From: CAZCWX01 sp964502465
GTDB lineage: Bacteria; Desulfobacterota; Binatia; Bin18
Length of the DNA stretch: 16,660 nucleotides
Assembly (NCBI GenBank): GCA_964502465.1
Contig: CAZCWX010000602.1
Location: forward strand, 1-16,660
Direction of reading: 5' to 3'
Position 1 is the stretch's first letter. Every line of letters starts with the position of its first letter. A program made the position numbers and the translations under genes. This document shows positions 1 through 6,846 of this stretch, in pieces. The notes beneath the pieces were generated by a model. That model saw only the letters and a program-made list of their open reading frames with translations, made no database searches and was not told where the DNA came from.

Positions 1-380
1 TCGGAAAAGTTCCCGGCGATGAGTTGTTGTTGTCTGACGACCAGGTCTGCCACGCGCTGCCTGGTCTCGGCAGCAACCTCCGGATGTTCCATGAGCGGCC
101 CGACAATCGACAGGTGCATATTGAAGGCCAGAGCGGTCGAAGGACAGCCCTGGGCTAATTCCTCGGCGGCCAGGGAGTACCCTAACAGTCCGACTCCCTC
201 GCCCCCCAGCTCCCGAGGAACATTCAGCCCATAGAAGCCTTCGCGGCGCAGGGCGGCATAGTTCTCCACAGGGTTGCTCGCCTCACGATCATGCCTGCTC
301 GCCCGCGTGGCAAAGTCCGCCGCCAGCCGCCGCCCCCGTTCTTGTAACCGCTTGTGTCCCTCGGAGATAGTGAATTCCAT
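1..380 (-). CDS. Acyl-CoA dehydrogenase, N-terminal part (runs off left edge)
   Basis: Reading leftward from the ATG at 378-380 gives an open frame to the window edge (about 126 residues) starting MEFTISEGHKRLQERGRR. It continues through YAALRREGFYGLNVPRELGG, GYSLAAEELAQGCPSTALAF and a final LIAGNFS. This is the all-helical N-terminal domain of acyl-CoA dehydrogenases: the 'LRREGFYGLNVPRELGG' turn and the 'AAEELAQGCPSTALAF' helix are typical. The family oxidises acyl-CoA thioesters with FAD. The catalytic base and most FAD contacts lie in the missing part, so the substrate cannot be given. A GGGAG motif lies about 10 bases before the ATG. It lies downstream of, and on the same strand as, the amidohydrolase/SnoaL/nitroreductase cluster, but 373 bases separate it from the nearest gene, so it probably has its own promoter. 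Confidence 0.85.
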   Translation of the reverse strand, partial: MEFTISEGHKRLQERGRRLAADFATRASRHDREASNPVENYAALRREGFYGLNVPRELGGEGVGLLGYSLAAEELAQGCPSTALAFNMHLSIVGPLMEHPEVAAETRQRVADLVVRQQQLIAGNFS

Positions 381-753
381 ATCGTCTTGCTCCCGTCTAT
401 TTGCTCTTGCCCCTTCTTCTTCTCTAAACCGTGGCAGAATGCAAGGGAGCGACGAAAATCAGCTCTATGGCCACGCAATGGAAGATATCCTCTCGCTCAA
501 AGAGAAAGGCGTGGTGTGGGAGGACTCCCCACAGGAAACTGCACGTCCCCCAAAAAGCGGCATTTGCGAAAAAGCCCGAAAAGGGACTGATCGGTGTGAA
601 GGTCAGCGGGTTTTCGCGTATACGCAACGCGCATCTTGCCCGCTTCACCGTTGACTGGCGGATGACCATCTTCAACCGGCTCAATTGTCGTGTCGAGGTG
701 AAGATGACCATCACGCCGGTTCCGGCCAGTTCCGCCCGGACCGCGCACAGCGC
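381..753. other. Intergenic region without a convincing gene
   Basis: This 373-base gap separates the acyl-CoA dehydrogenase from the F420 nitroreductase. Several overlapping frames are open on both strands but none resembles a known family. One plus-strand frame from an ATG at 439 to 654 begins MQGSDENQLYGHAMEDILSL and has a plausible composition, but it ends in arginine/cysteine-rich sequence and I do not call it. The ten bases gatgaccatc occur twice (661 and 703). The promoter of the minus-strand acyl-CoA dehydrogenase probably lies in the left part. Confidence 0.4.
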
Positions 754-1170
754 TCAGTCAATGCGTGTGAGCACCAGGACCGGTATCTGCCGGGTGGTCT
801 TTTGCTGATACTCGGCAAAAATCGGCATCTGTTGGGCCTGGCGGTTGAACAACCGCTGGCGCTCCTCACCAGCCGTCACTGTCGCCCGGACCTGAAAGCG
901 TTCGCTGCCCAGTTCGACTGTCGCCTCGGGGTTGGCGACTAAGTTATGGTACCACGGGGGATTCTTGGGACCTCCGGCGAAAGAGGCGATCACGACGAGG
1001 CGATCGCCATCGGTGGTGTACACCAGTGGCTTCGTGATAACCCGACCACTCTTGGCGCCGGTCGTCGTCAGGAGCAGCACTGGCATATTGGCAAGCTGAC
1101 CGCCCACCTTCCCTTGGTTCGCCCGGAATTCTCGGATCACCTGTTGATTGAAATCATGCAGTTCTGACAT
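754..1170 (-). CDS. Deazaflavin (F420)-dependent nitroreductase family protein, Ddn-like
   Basis: This 138-residue protein has the full signature of the DUF385/Ddn split-barrel family: MPVLLLTTTGAKSGRVITKP, then LVY, a GDRLVVIASFAGGPKNPPWY segment, and HNLVANPEATVELG. These segments form the F420-binding groove in characterised mycobacterial relatives, which use reduced F420 to reduce nitro groups, quinones or unsaturated substrates. The length is normal for the family. A strong GGAGG lies just upstream of the ATG at 1168-1170. It is the third gene of a minus-strand series, 86 bases after the SnoaL-like gene. The physiological substrate cannot be read from sequence. With the luciferase-like oxidoreductase at 14624-15494 it suggests that the host makes coenzyme F420. 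Confidence 0.9.
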   Translation of the reverse strand: MSELHDFNQQVIREFRANQGKVGGQLANMPVLLLTTTGAKSGRVITKPLVYTTDGDRLVVIASFAGGPKNPPWYHNLVANPEATVELGSERFQVRATVTAGEERQRLFNRQAQQMPIFAEYQQKTTRQIPVLVLTRID

Positions 1171-1256
1171 ATTTCCTCCATGCCTTCACTAGGTTCAGTA
1201 TTGTAGAGCGCGCGATTTTCCGCTGCCTCCTCGTGTCAGCCGTTCGTGCCTTCAGT

Positions 1257-1700
1257 CTACGCCCAGGTCACGTCACAGTGCAGGCGCGTCAGCAGGATCG
1301 TCTTGATTTTCCACACGCCGGCTTCCTTGACATAATCCTCTTCATAGTGGCCGTAGCCTTTCAGCGTAAAACTGGGCAGCCGCAAATAATCGACCATCGC
1401 CCAGATCCCCCGTGCCGTGGTCGGACTCGTCACCTCAATCTCCGGCATATGGCCGTGATGCACAGAGATGCCCTTAGCCAGGAACCGGCTGACATTCGCC
1501 ACCAGCTCCGCGCGCCCGTGACACTGGATCTGTGTCAGTTCGCTACTTCCACGGCTGCCCGGCACCCCGTGGTAGACTGCCGTGACGTCTTCGGTAAACA
1601 CCTCCCGCCACTCGTCCCACCGCTTCTGGTCCATGAGACGAAAGTAGCGCGCCTTGAGTTGCTTGATCTGTTCGATCGCTTCTACGGTGGTAAGGTCCAT
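1257..1700 (-). CDS. SnoaL-like / nuclear transport factor 2-fold protein
   Basis: This 147-residue protein begins MDLTTVEAIEQIKQLKARYF, followed by RLMDQKRWDEWREVFTEDV. That opening (helix, 'KARYFRLMDQKRWDEW', 'FTEDV') is typical of the SnoaL_4/NTF2-like alpha+beta barrel family. The middle has a VHHGHMPEIEVTSPTTARGI strand pair, and the end has GHYEEDYVKEAGVWKIKTIL followed by LTRLH, the usual closing sheet of this fold. Family members include small-molecule cyclases, isomerases, dehydratases and non-enzymatic ligand binders, so the reaction is unknown. AGGAGG lies about 9 bases before the ATG. Only 34 bases separate it from the upstream amidohydrolase on the same strand, so co-transcription is likely and a shared catabolic pathway is plausible. 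Confidence 0.85.
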   Translation of the reverse strand: MDLTTVEAIEQIKQLKARYFRLMDQKRWDEWREVFTEDVTAVYHGVPGSRGSSELTQIQCHGRAELVANVSRFLAKGISVHHGHMPEIEVTSPTTARGIWAMVDYLRLPSFTLKGYGHYEEDYVKEAGVWKIKTILLTRLHCDVTWA

Positions 1701-1734
1701 ACTGCATTCCTCCTGTCTGGGAATGACGTCGCTC

Positions 1735-3105
1735 TCAGCGCGCCTGCCCCACCTCTGACTGCGGCACCCCAGCTAACAACGTCTGCGGATCGTAGGCCTG
1801 GCCCCCCCGGTAGACCGTCGTAAGCTTGCGTAGTTCCCGTGTGTCACGCAGCGGGTCTCCATCCACGACTACAAGATCAGCGTAGCGGCCGGGGGCAATA
1901 CTGCCGATATTGTCTTGCTGCCGTAAGTAGCGCGCGGCGACGGACGTCACCGCCTTCAACGCCGCCATGGAGCCAATCGCTTCGGCCAGTAGTTCAATCT
2001 CGCGCCACAAGGCGAATCCGGGAGGCGGGTAGGGAATACCGCCACAGTCGGTGCCACCGACGACGAGGCCGCCAGACTCATGCAAGATCCGCGTCACTTC
2101 CTGGTGCTTTTCCAGCGCTTTGGTTCCCAGAGCCGGGTCAAATCCTGGGAACATATCCCAGTCTGGACGTTCGCCAATGTGCGCCGCCAGTGCTCGCTGG
2201 CGACCCAGCGCCATCGGCGGAATGTAACGACGGTCGGGGTCCTGCATCGCAGCTTCCTGACCACACTTGGAAATCCACAGCAGATCCAGCGTGGTCCCCA
2301 TGTGCACCTGTTGCTCGGTCATCGCGCCAAACCAGGTCTGCGCTTTTTGCCCGTGGAGATCCGCTTCTTCCCAGCCGGTGAACGTGAGTGGGGCGAAGTG
2401 GCGATTCATCATGGAACTGACCTTCTTGCCCGGACCAAACTGCATGTCCAACGCACAGAAGTCATTGTACGGCGAGATCCACACGTGCTCTAAACCGTCG
2501 ATCCCGGCCTTGATAACGTCAAGAGAATGGGTGTATCCCAAATGCCCAGTGATGGGCACCCGTTTATCGACGAAGTTAATGATGGCCTTGGCGGTATCCG
2601 GCGGCAGGGTGAAATAGAGCTTGACGCCATCGACACCGGCGGCGAGGAGACGACCAATCTGTTCTGGCACGGCATCTACTGAGGGCACACTTTCCAGCAT
2701 CTCTTTAAGAGGTCCTCTCGGGAAACTCGGCTCTACGCCATCCAGTAACGGACCACACATAAACAACCGCGGGCCGAGCTGGGCGCCGCTGTTGAGATCG
2801 GCTTTGAGCGCCTGGACCTTCTCTAGCTTTGCGCCTACGTCGCGCGCGCTGGTGACTCCAGCCGCGAGAAAGAGCGGCAGAGATGCCCGGTCCATCAGGG
2901 TGGAATGGACATGAGTGTCGATCAACCCTGGGAGGACAGTCTTTCCACCCAGGTCAATGACCTGGGTGTGAGGGGGTGCAGGAATCTCACCGCGCTCGAC
3001 CTGGCTGATGCGTTCACCAGTGACGAGAATCGACATGCCGGTTTGGGGTTGATCCGCGAGACCGTCGATCACTCGGGCGTTTTTCAATAACACTGTGTGT
3101 GACAT
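1735..3105 (-). CDS. Metal-dependent amidohydrolase (imidazolonepropionase-like)
   Basis: This 456-residue enzyme is of the amidohydrolase superfamily (TIM barrel with a flanking beta-sandwich). Residues 58-68 carry the N-terminal metal motif (LPGLIDTHVHS, His65 and His67). Lys162 in GVKLYF is the likely carboxylated lysine. His188 in GHLGYTH and His207 in LEHVW are the other metal ligands, and Asp353 in VGGTDCGG is the likely catalytic acid. The C-terminus has the usual IGSIAPGRYADLVVVDGDPL return to the sandwich. All ligands of a binuclear site appear present, so the enzyme should be active as a hydrolase of cyclic amides, dipeptides or similar substrates; the substrate is unknown. AAGGAGG lies just upstream of the ATG. 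It leads the minus-strand cluster with the SnoaL-like gene. Confidence 0.92.
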   Translation of the reverse strand: MSHTVLLKNARVIDGLADQPQTGMSILVTGERISQVERGEIPAPPHTQVIDLGGKTVLPGLIDTHVHSTLMDRASLPLFLAAGVTSARDVGAKLEKVQALKADLNSGAQLGPRLFMCGPLLDGVEPSFPRGPLKEMLESVPSVDAVPEQIGRLLAAGVDGVKLYFTLPPDTAKAIINFVDKRVPITGHLGYTHSLDVIKAGIDGLEHVWISPYNDFCALDMQFGPGKKVSSMMNRHFAPLTFTGWEEADLHGQKAQTWFGAMTEQQVHMGTTLDLLWISKCGQEAAMQDPDRRYIPPMALGRQRALAAHIGERPDWDMFPGFDPALGTKALEKHQEVTRILHESGGLVVGGTDCGGIPYPPPGFALWREIELLAEAIGSMAALKAVTSVAARYLRQQDNIGSIAPGRYADLVVVDGDPLRDTRELRKLTTVYRGGQAYDPQTLLAGVPQSEVGQAR

Positions 3106-3555
3106 ACTCCCTCCTTTTTACCGTACTCCCTTTTCGCGTTGATGACACAGCGGAAGAGCGACCAACCGTGATTCCTTCGCCTTACCCGCCTGAGACCCTG
3201 ACGCAGCGCTTCTTGAGGCGTCAAAACGCCCCCATACTGCGGGATATATTGCTCCGCGTCAACGACGAACAAGCGTCAGCCTAGGAACACGGATATTGGT
3301 AGCGTTTATGCCATGCGGTTGGCTGAAGCTATACAGGTTTCGTGGCACTCTTGTGGTGCAGGCGTCCCGCCTGCTGCCTGAGGCCGCCGAGACGGCGGCA
3401 CCACAACTGCACTATACGCCAGCAGAGGAACTCAGTCCCTCATTCCCGCTAATTTAACAGGCACCCATGCCGTGCTCTTCTCTTCCCCCGTGCGGGGTGA
3501 CTGTGCTATAGCCCAGACAGCAAGAATTCCAAAGGATTGAGCGACTCGACTGACG
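3106..3555. other. Intergenic region between divergent genes, with a palindromic repeat
   Basis: This 450-base gap lies between the minus-strand amidohydrolase and the plus-strand helicase, so promoters for both should lie here. A plus-strand frame ending at 3284 with PPETLTQRFLRRQNAPILRD, then ILLRVNDEQ, looks protein-like but has no recognisable family and no proper start. It may be the tail of a lost gene. The palindromic element at 3351-3406 is listed separately. I see no convincing promoter hexamers. Confidence 0.4.
3351..3406 (+). repeat. Palindromic repeat, copy A (REP/MITE-like)
   Basis: This 56-base element is bounded by perfect 9-base inverted ends (TTGTGGTGC at 3351-3359 and GCACCACAA at 3398-3406). 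Inside are two further hairpins: GCAGGCG/CGCCTGC with a 3-base loop, and GCCGCC/GGCGGC with a 5-base loop. A single strand could therefore fold into a three-arm structure. The first 24 bases match exactly the reverse complement of the right part of the copy at 6409-6466. No transposase is encoded nearby. Confidence 0.8.
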
Positions 3556-4962
3556 ATGACACAGACAACAGCTTCGGCGACACCAATACGTCCACAACCG
3601 CCTCGCCATGGCACACCCCTTCGTGGACATCGTCTTGGCAGAGCCCGTGTGGATATTCACAACATCGAACTGAACGAGCAATTTCAGCAAGCAGTCGATC
3701 TGATTGAGCGACAAGGCCACAGTCTGTTTATTACCGGCAAGGCTGGCACTGGCAAATCCACCTTGTTGCACTACCTCCGCGCTACGACGACTAAGGAAAC
3801 GGTCGTCCTGGCACCCACAGGCGTGGCGGCGCTCAACGTTGGTGGCCAGACCATCCATTCCTTCTTTCAGTTGCCGCCGACGCTGATTGACCCACAGACC
3901 ATGCGTCGCCGGCGCAACACCAAGCTCTTGCAGAAACTCGAGACGCTGATCATCGACGAAGTGTCGATGGTCCGTGCGGACGTTATGGACGGCGTGGATG
4001 TGGCCTTACGCCTCTCCCGCAACAACCTCCAGACGCCGTTTGGTGGTGTGCAGGTAGTACTGTGTGGTGATCTGTTTCAACTGCCGCCGATCGTGCGGGA
4101 TGCCGAACTGCAAACGTTCTTCGATGAGCAGTACGGGGGGCCGTACTTCTTCCAGGCCCACGTTTTCGCCGGACTGCGTCCGTACGCGCTTGAACTCACC
4201 ACCATGTATCGCCAGCAGGACGACACTTTTATCCGCATCCTCAACAAAATTCGCGAGCATGATCTGGATGCAGAGTTGTTCTCCGTTCTCAACCGCAGAG
4301 TTATCTCTACGAACACCCTGCCGCGGAGGGACGGTTTCATTACCCTCACAACCACGAACGACGCGGCTTTACGCATCAACAAGGCCTGTCTCGCACAGAT
4401 TCACGCCAAACTCTATGCCTATCCGGCCTCGGTGACGGGGATCTTCGATCCCGCCATCTTTCCCACCGAGCAGGTGTTGGAACTGAAGCGCGGGGCGCAG
4501 GTTATGATGATGAAGAATGATGCAGAGAAGCGCTGGGTCAATGGCACCTTAGGCACAATCAGTGCCCTCAGCGAGCAGAAAATTCGTGTCGAGATTGCCG
4601 GCACGTCCTACGAAGTCGAACCCGAGACCTGGCAGAACATCCAGTACCATTACCATCGCGAGACCAATCGGATTGAGGAAGAGGTGATTGGCACGTTTGT
4701 CCAGTATCCGCTGCGGCTGGCCTGGGCGATCACCATTCACAAGAGCCAGGGCCAGACGTTTGATAACGTGCTCATTGATCTTGGACGTGGTGCATTTGCC
4801 CACGGCCAGACGTATGTCGCGTTGAGCCGGTGTCGATCGTTGGAAGGCATCAGGTTTAGTCGCCCAGTGACGCCGCGCGATATTCTGTTTGATGCACGCA
4901 TCCACGGTTTCAGGCAGGTTTTTCAGCCAGCGCCCAAAGAGATCCTGTCGGGGCTTCATTGA
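3556..4962 (+). CDS. PIF1-like superfamily 1B DNA helicase / AAA ATPase
   Basis: This 468-residue protein has SF1B helicase motifs in order: Walker A FITGKAGTGKSTLLHYL near residue 60; motif Ia VVLAPTGVAALNVGGQTIHS; Walker B LIIDEVSMVRADV; motif III GGVQVVLCGDLFQLPPI; arginine-containing ELTTMYRQ; and near the C-terminus WAITIHKSQGQTFDNVLIDL followed by HGQTYVALSRCRS. This is the PIF1/RecD2-like arrangement, which predicts ATP-driven 5'-3' unwinding of DNA. Bacterial stand-alone PIF1 proteins of this size act in replication, recombination or mobile-element biology. The first 31 residues are poorly conserved-looking and the ATG lacks a clear ribosome site; GTG at 3649 is an alternative start. 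It is followed after 152 bases by the small protein and HNH nuclease on the same strand, but a functional link is unproven. Confidence 0.9.
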   Translation: MTQTTASATPIRPQPPRHGTPLRGHRLGRARVDIHNIELNEQFQQAVDLIERQGHSLFITGKAGTGKSTLLHYLRATTTKETVVLAPTGVAALNVGGQTIHSFFQLPPTLIDPQTMRRRRNTKLLQKLETLIIDEVSMVRADVMDGVDVALRLSRNNLQTPFGGVQVVLCGDLFQLPPIVRDAELQTFFDEQYGGPYFFQAHVFAGLRPYALELTTMYRQQDDTFIRILNKIREHDLDAELFSVLNRRVISTNTLPRRDGFITLTTTNDAALRINKACLAQIHAKLYAYPASVTGIFDPAIFPTEQVLELKRGAQVMMMKNDAEKRWVNGTLGTISALSEQKIRVEIAGTSYEVEPETWQNIQYHYHRETNRIEEEVIGTFVQYPLRLAWAITIHKSQGQTFDNVLIDLGRGAFAHGQTYVALSRCRSLEGIRFSRPVTPRDILFDARIHGFRQVFQPAPKEILSGLH

Positions 4963-5007
4963 GGGACGTCGCGGTCCATCAGGCCCAAAAGAAAGGAGGA
5001 GGACATC
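4963..5007 (+). pseudogene. Relic of a VOC-gene 3' end with an orphan ribosome-binding site
   Basis: Directly after the helicase stop, 4977-5007 matches 7547-7577 at about 30 of 32 positions, and GGGACGTCG just before it is also shared. At 7547-7577 this sequence is the C-terminus of the intact VOC gene plus the AAGGAGGA ribosome site of the cupin gene. Here the ribosome site AGGAGGA survives but the ATG that should follow is missing (the bases read catcggtgg). It is therefore a leftover from a second VOC-cupin junction. The remaining bases to 5114 hold no gene that I recognise. Confidence 0.6.
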
Positions 5008-5114
5008 GGTGGAAGGAATGGGGCAGACAGGGCGCGGATCGGCTCTTCTCTTGTGCACAACGCACTTCTGTGCCACCATCGTTATGCATATCAACTAAAG
5101 CGAAAAGGGAAGTT

Positions 5115-5456
5115 ATGTCATCCATTGCTATTCGCACTGATCAGGAAGAAACCGGCGAACGTCGGTTCCGCGCGATCGCTGGTGGTCGTCAATCTATTGG
5201 GAGAACAATGGGAGAGGCGCTCGACGCACTGACAGCGGAATGGGGGGACAATATTCAAGAAACAGTGGTGTTAATTCAACGGTTCCAGCCGGATCAATAC
5301 TTCACCCAGGCTCAATATGAGCGGATGCAGGCGCTACTTGCCCGTCGTTCCACTTTGACACTAGAGGAGCGCACTGAACTCGAAGCGCTCATTGACGCAG
5401 AAGTAGACGCAACCGTCGTGCGTACGGACACTCGTACACGTCCACAGCAACCGTGA
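5115..5456 (+). CDS. Small conserved-looking protein, partner of the HNH nuclease
   Basis: This 113-residue protein begins MSSIAIRTDQEETGERRFRA, continues IAGGRQSIGRTMGEALDALT, and ends in a charged helix (LARRSTLTLEERTELEALID). I chose the ATG at 5115 because AAGGGAAG lies just upstream; the frame is open further left but that part overlaps the relic at 4963 and looks non-coding. It overlaps the next gene by four bases (GTGA), so the two are translationally coupled. I recall similar small proteins ('RAI.G..QS.G.T.GEALDAL') beside HNH genes in cyanobacteria and other bacteria, but I cannot name a family. A role as antitoxin, inhibitor or specificity partner of the nuclease is inference only. 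There is no membrane segment or signal peptide. Confidence 0.8.
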   Translation: MSSIAIRTDQEETGERRFRAIAGGRQSIGRTMGEALDALTAEWGDNIQETVVLIQRFQPDQYFTQAQYERMQALLARRSTLTLEERTELEALIDAEVDATVVRTDTRTRPQQP

Positions 5457-5914
5457 ATGCGCGATATCCTGCTATTGCTGAGCGTGCGGCATATCGGTGC
5501 GAGTATTGTCACGCACCTGAAAGTGTCTTCAATTTTCCTTTTGAAGTAGAGCATATCCATCCGCAAGCACGCGGCGGTTCCGATGACCTCGATAATGTTG
5601 CTCTGTCGTGCCACGCCTGCAACCTGTTCAAGTCGGACTTCGAAACTGGCCATGACGAAGAAGATCAAGCCGAGGTCGCGTTGTTTCATCCACGTCGCGA
5701 CATATGGGATCTGCATTTTGCCGTCGATATTGAACGTGCAGAAATCATTGGTCGCACGCCGACCGGCCGAGCAACTATAGAGCGGCTACGGATGAATCGG
5801 CCCCGACAGATCAGCGTACGTCTCGGTGGATACAACTCGGTGTGTTTCCCTAGCCCTTTCCTCTTTCGCCGATTGACAACCACACAGGAACGGCAGAATA
5901 ATCAGACCTTGTGA
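5453..5914 (+). CDS. HNH endonuclease
   Basis: This 153-residue protein is of the small HNH (McrA-like) nuclease class. Residues near 15-22 carry the first zinc pair (YRCEYCHAPE), followed by the catalytic FEVEHIHPQARGGSDDLDN with the active-site histidine pair. VALSCHACNLFKSD supplies the second cysteine pair and the closing helix asparagine. The C-terminal half has FHPRRDIWDLHF and IIGRTPTGRATIERLRMN, typical of this stand-alone subgroup. The start is GTG, overlapping the upstream stop by four bases. The catalytic residues are all present, so it should be an active DNA nuclease; target and role (defence, mobile element, repair) are unknown. The C-terminal 20 residues or so (FRRLTTTQERQNNQTL) look non-conserved. 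Its stop overlaps the GTG of the broken cyclase by four bases. Confidence 0.92.
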   Translation: MNARYPAIAERAAYRCEYCHAPESVFNFPFEVEHIHPQARGGSDDLDNVALSCHACNLFKSDFETGHDEEDQAEVALFHPRRDIWDLHFAVDIERAEIIGRTPTGRATIERLRMNRPRQISVRLGGYNSVCFPSPFLFRRLTTTQERQNNQTL

Positions 5915-6191
5915 GCGTCAAAGAGAAGCTTGCATCCCCACGTCATCCCCACACCGAGCGTCGGCTCGCTGCAATTCTCCATGCCGATGCCTATGGTTAT
6001 AGCCGGATGATCAACGCAGATGAGAGCGGTACCCTCTGCGTCTTCACCCCTGCTCTAGCCAGGCTGCGGCGGCAGAAGTCCTACGGCTCATGCCCAATTT
6101 CTCCCTGGAGGTGCAAAAGAATCTTCCTTTCAAAGATCCAGCTATCTTAGAGCGTGAGATTGACGCCTGGCGCAAGGCGGGACTCAAATGA
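5911..6191 (+). pseudogene. Adenylate/guanylate cyclase, internally deleted remnant
   Basis: From the GTG at 5911 the frame reads ...HTERRLAAILHADAYGYSRM and INADESGTL, the start of a class III nucleotide cyclase domain that contains one of the metal-binding aspartates (HAD). After about residue 42 the similarity stops. From 6060, in another frame, the sequence reads QAAAAEVLRLMPNFSLEVQK, then NLPFKDPAILEREIDAWRKA, then GLK and stop. That is the standard C-terminus of cyclases with TPR repeats. Several hundred residues between the two ends are missing and the ends are out of frame. No activity is expected. The start overlaps the HNH stop (GTGA), suggesting it was once the last gene of that operon. 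Confidence 0.8.
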
Positions 6192-6196
6192 ATGAC

Positions 6197-6217
6197 GAAT
6201 GCGGAATGCGGAATGAT
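6197..6217. repeat. Short tandem repeat (GAATGCG units)
   Basis: Two perfect GAATGCG units (6197-6203, 6204-6210) and a third variant (GAATGAT, 6211-6217) lie directly after the cyclase tail. Similar low-complexity spacer sequence occurs after the second cyclase-tail relic near 6936. Confidence 0.5.
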
Positions 6218-6253
6218 GAATAAGAGACGATAGTAACGAGTGGTGAGTGTTTA

Positions 6254-6536
6254 TTAGTCAACTGGCCAGTTCGAAAGATATTCGAGAGCGTCTTGCATGT
6301 CTTCAGCAGACAATGAGGCAAGAAGCTTCAGGAGCCGACGGAGAGTGAGTACGAAACCCTCCTGGCGAACGATAATAAGGACCTGGGCAAGAATAACTGG
6401 GTCAATTCTTGTGGTGCGGGCCTCTGGCCTGCCCTTCACAATGCAGGCGGGACGCCTGCACCACAATATGAGAACGATCAACTTATTTCTGCTCGGCTCC
6501 TAAATCTATATCCAGGTAGAGTTTGATTTTAGCCAC
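6254..6536 (-). pseudogene. DUF5615-type PIN-like toxin, disrupted by a palindromic repeat
   Basis: The gene starts with GTG at 6534-6536, overlapping the end of the DUF433 gene by eight bases, and reads VAKIKLYLDIDL. That is the N-terminal strand of DUF5615 (Mut7-C-like PIN) toxins, with aspartates in the LYLDxDL motif. Four codons later the reading is foreign, ending at the stop at 6483-6485. The palindromic repeat at 6409-6466 follows, and beyond it (6254 to about 6408) the frame reads PVILAQVLIIVRQEGFVLTL, then RRLLKLLASLSAEDMQDALE, then YLSNW. This matches the C-terminal helices of the same toxin family. The central part of the protein, roughly half, is gone. The toxin is therefore dead, leaving the antitoxin as an orphan. 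Assignment of both ends to DUF5615 is from memory of the family and the DUF433 partner. Confidence 0.72.
6409..6466 (-). repeat. Palindromic repeat, copy B (REP/MITE-like)
   Basis: This 58-base element has the same 9-base inverted ends as copy A (6409-6417 and 6458-6466) and the same two-hairpin interior (GCAGGCG/CGCCTGC, and a second arm pair GCGGGCC/GGCCTGC with one mismatch). Read on the minus strand, its first 24 bases are identical to copy A at 3351-3374; the second hairpin has diverged. It lies inside the disrupted DUF5615 toxin gene. Confidence 0.82.
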
Positions 6537-6846
6537 GTGCTCGTGAAGGAGGATACTTCTTCATCCAATAGGCATGGTCTTGGTCCAGACGGATCTCTTC
6601 TTCAATCTCTGCCTGGTGATCGAAATAGTAGGATAGGGCATCATGAACCTGGGCAGGGGTCAGATGCGGGTAGTTCTGTAGGATTTCGTCCACCGTGCGC
6701 CCTTGTTTGTAATGCCAGGCGATGAGGCTTACCCCAATGCGGGTGCCTCTAAGCATCGGTCTCCCTCCGCACGTGTCAATCTTCTGCTCGATATACGGAT
6801 GTGGAAGTTTGTGAACAGCAACTTTCCTCGACACTTTCGTACTCAT
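6529..6846 (-). CDS. DUF433-domain antitoxin
   Basis: This 105-residue protein contains the full DUF433 domain: PYIEQKIDTCGGRPMLRGTR, IGVSLIAWHYKQGRTVDEIL, QNYPHLTPAQVHDALSYYFD, then HQAEIEEEI. The domain is a small helix-turn-helix-like unit that usually serves as antitoxin to a DUF5615 PIN-like toxin encoded just downstream. That is the arrangement here, except that the downstream toxin is broken. AAGGA lies about 12 bases before the ATG. The N-terminal extension MSTKVSRKVAVHKLPH is slightly longer than the core domain. The gene appears intact and could still repress its own promoter. It is convergent with nothing nearby and lies opposite in direction to the flanking plus-strand genes. Confidence 0.88.
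   Translation of the reverse strand: MSTKVSRKVAVHKLPHPYIEQKIDTCGGRPMLRGTRIGVSLIAWHYKQGRTVDEILQNYPHLTPAQVHDALSYYFDHQAEIEEEIRLDQDHAYWMKKYPPSRARG

Noticed and set aside
431..808. Plus-strand open frame of 125 residues, and minus-strand frames at 424-714 and 497-748
   Set aside because: Low-quality composition, no family resemblance, and the plus frame overlaps the nitroreductase; treated as non-coding.
3099..3284. Plus-strand 61-residue frame ending RVNDEQASA
   Set aside because: It starts inside the amidohydrolase coding region and has no recognisable domain; at most a gene tail.
3351..3406. Palindromic repeat as a rho-independent terminator
   Set aside because: There is no following T-run and the same element occurs inside a gene at 6409-6466.
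4959..5114. Upstream extension of the small HNH partner gene
   Set aside because: The frame is open from 4959, but this part translates the VOC-junction relic out of frame and the ATG at 5115 has its own ribosome site.
6197..6217. CRISPR-like array
   Set aside because: Only two to three adjacent 7-base units without spacers; it is a short tandem repeat.
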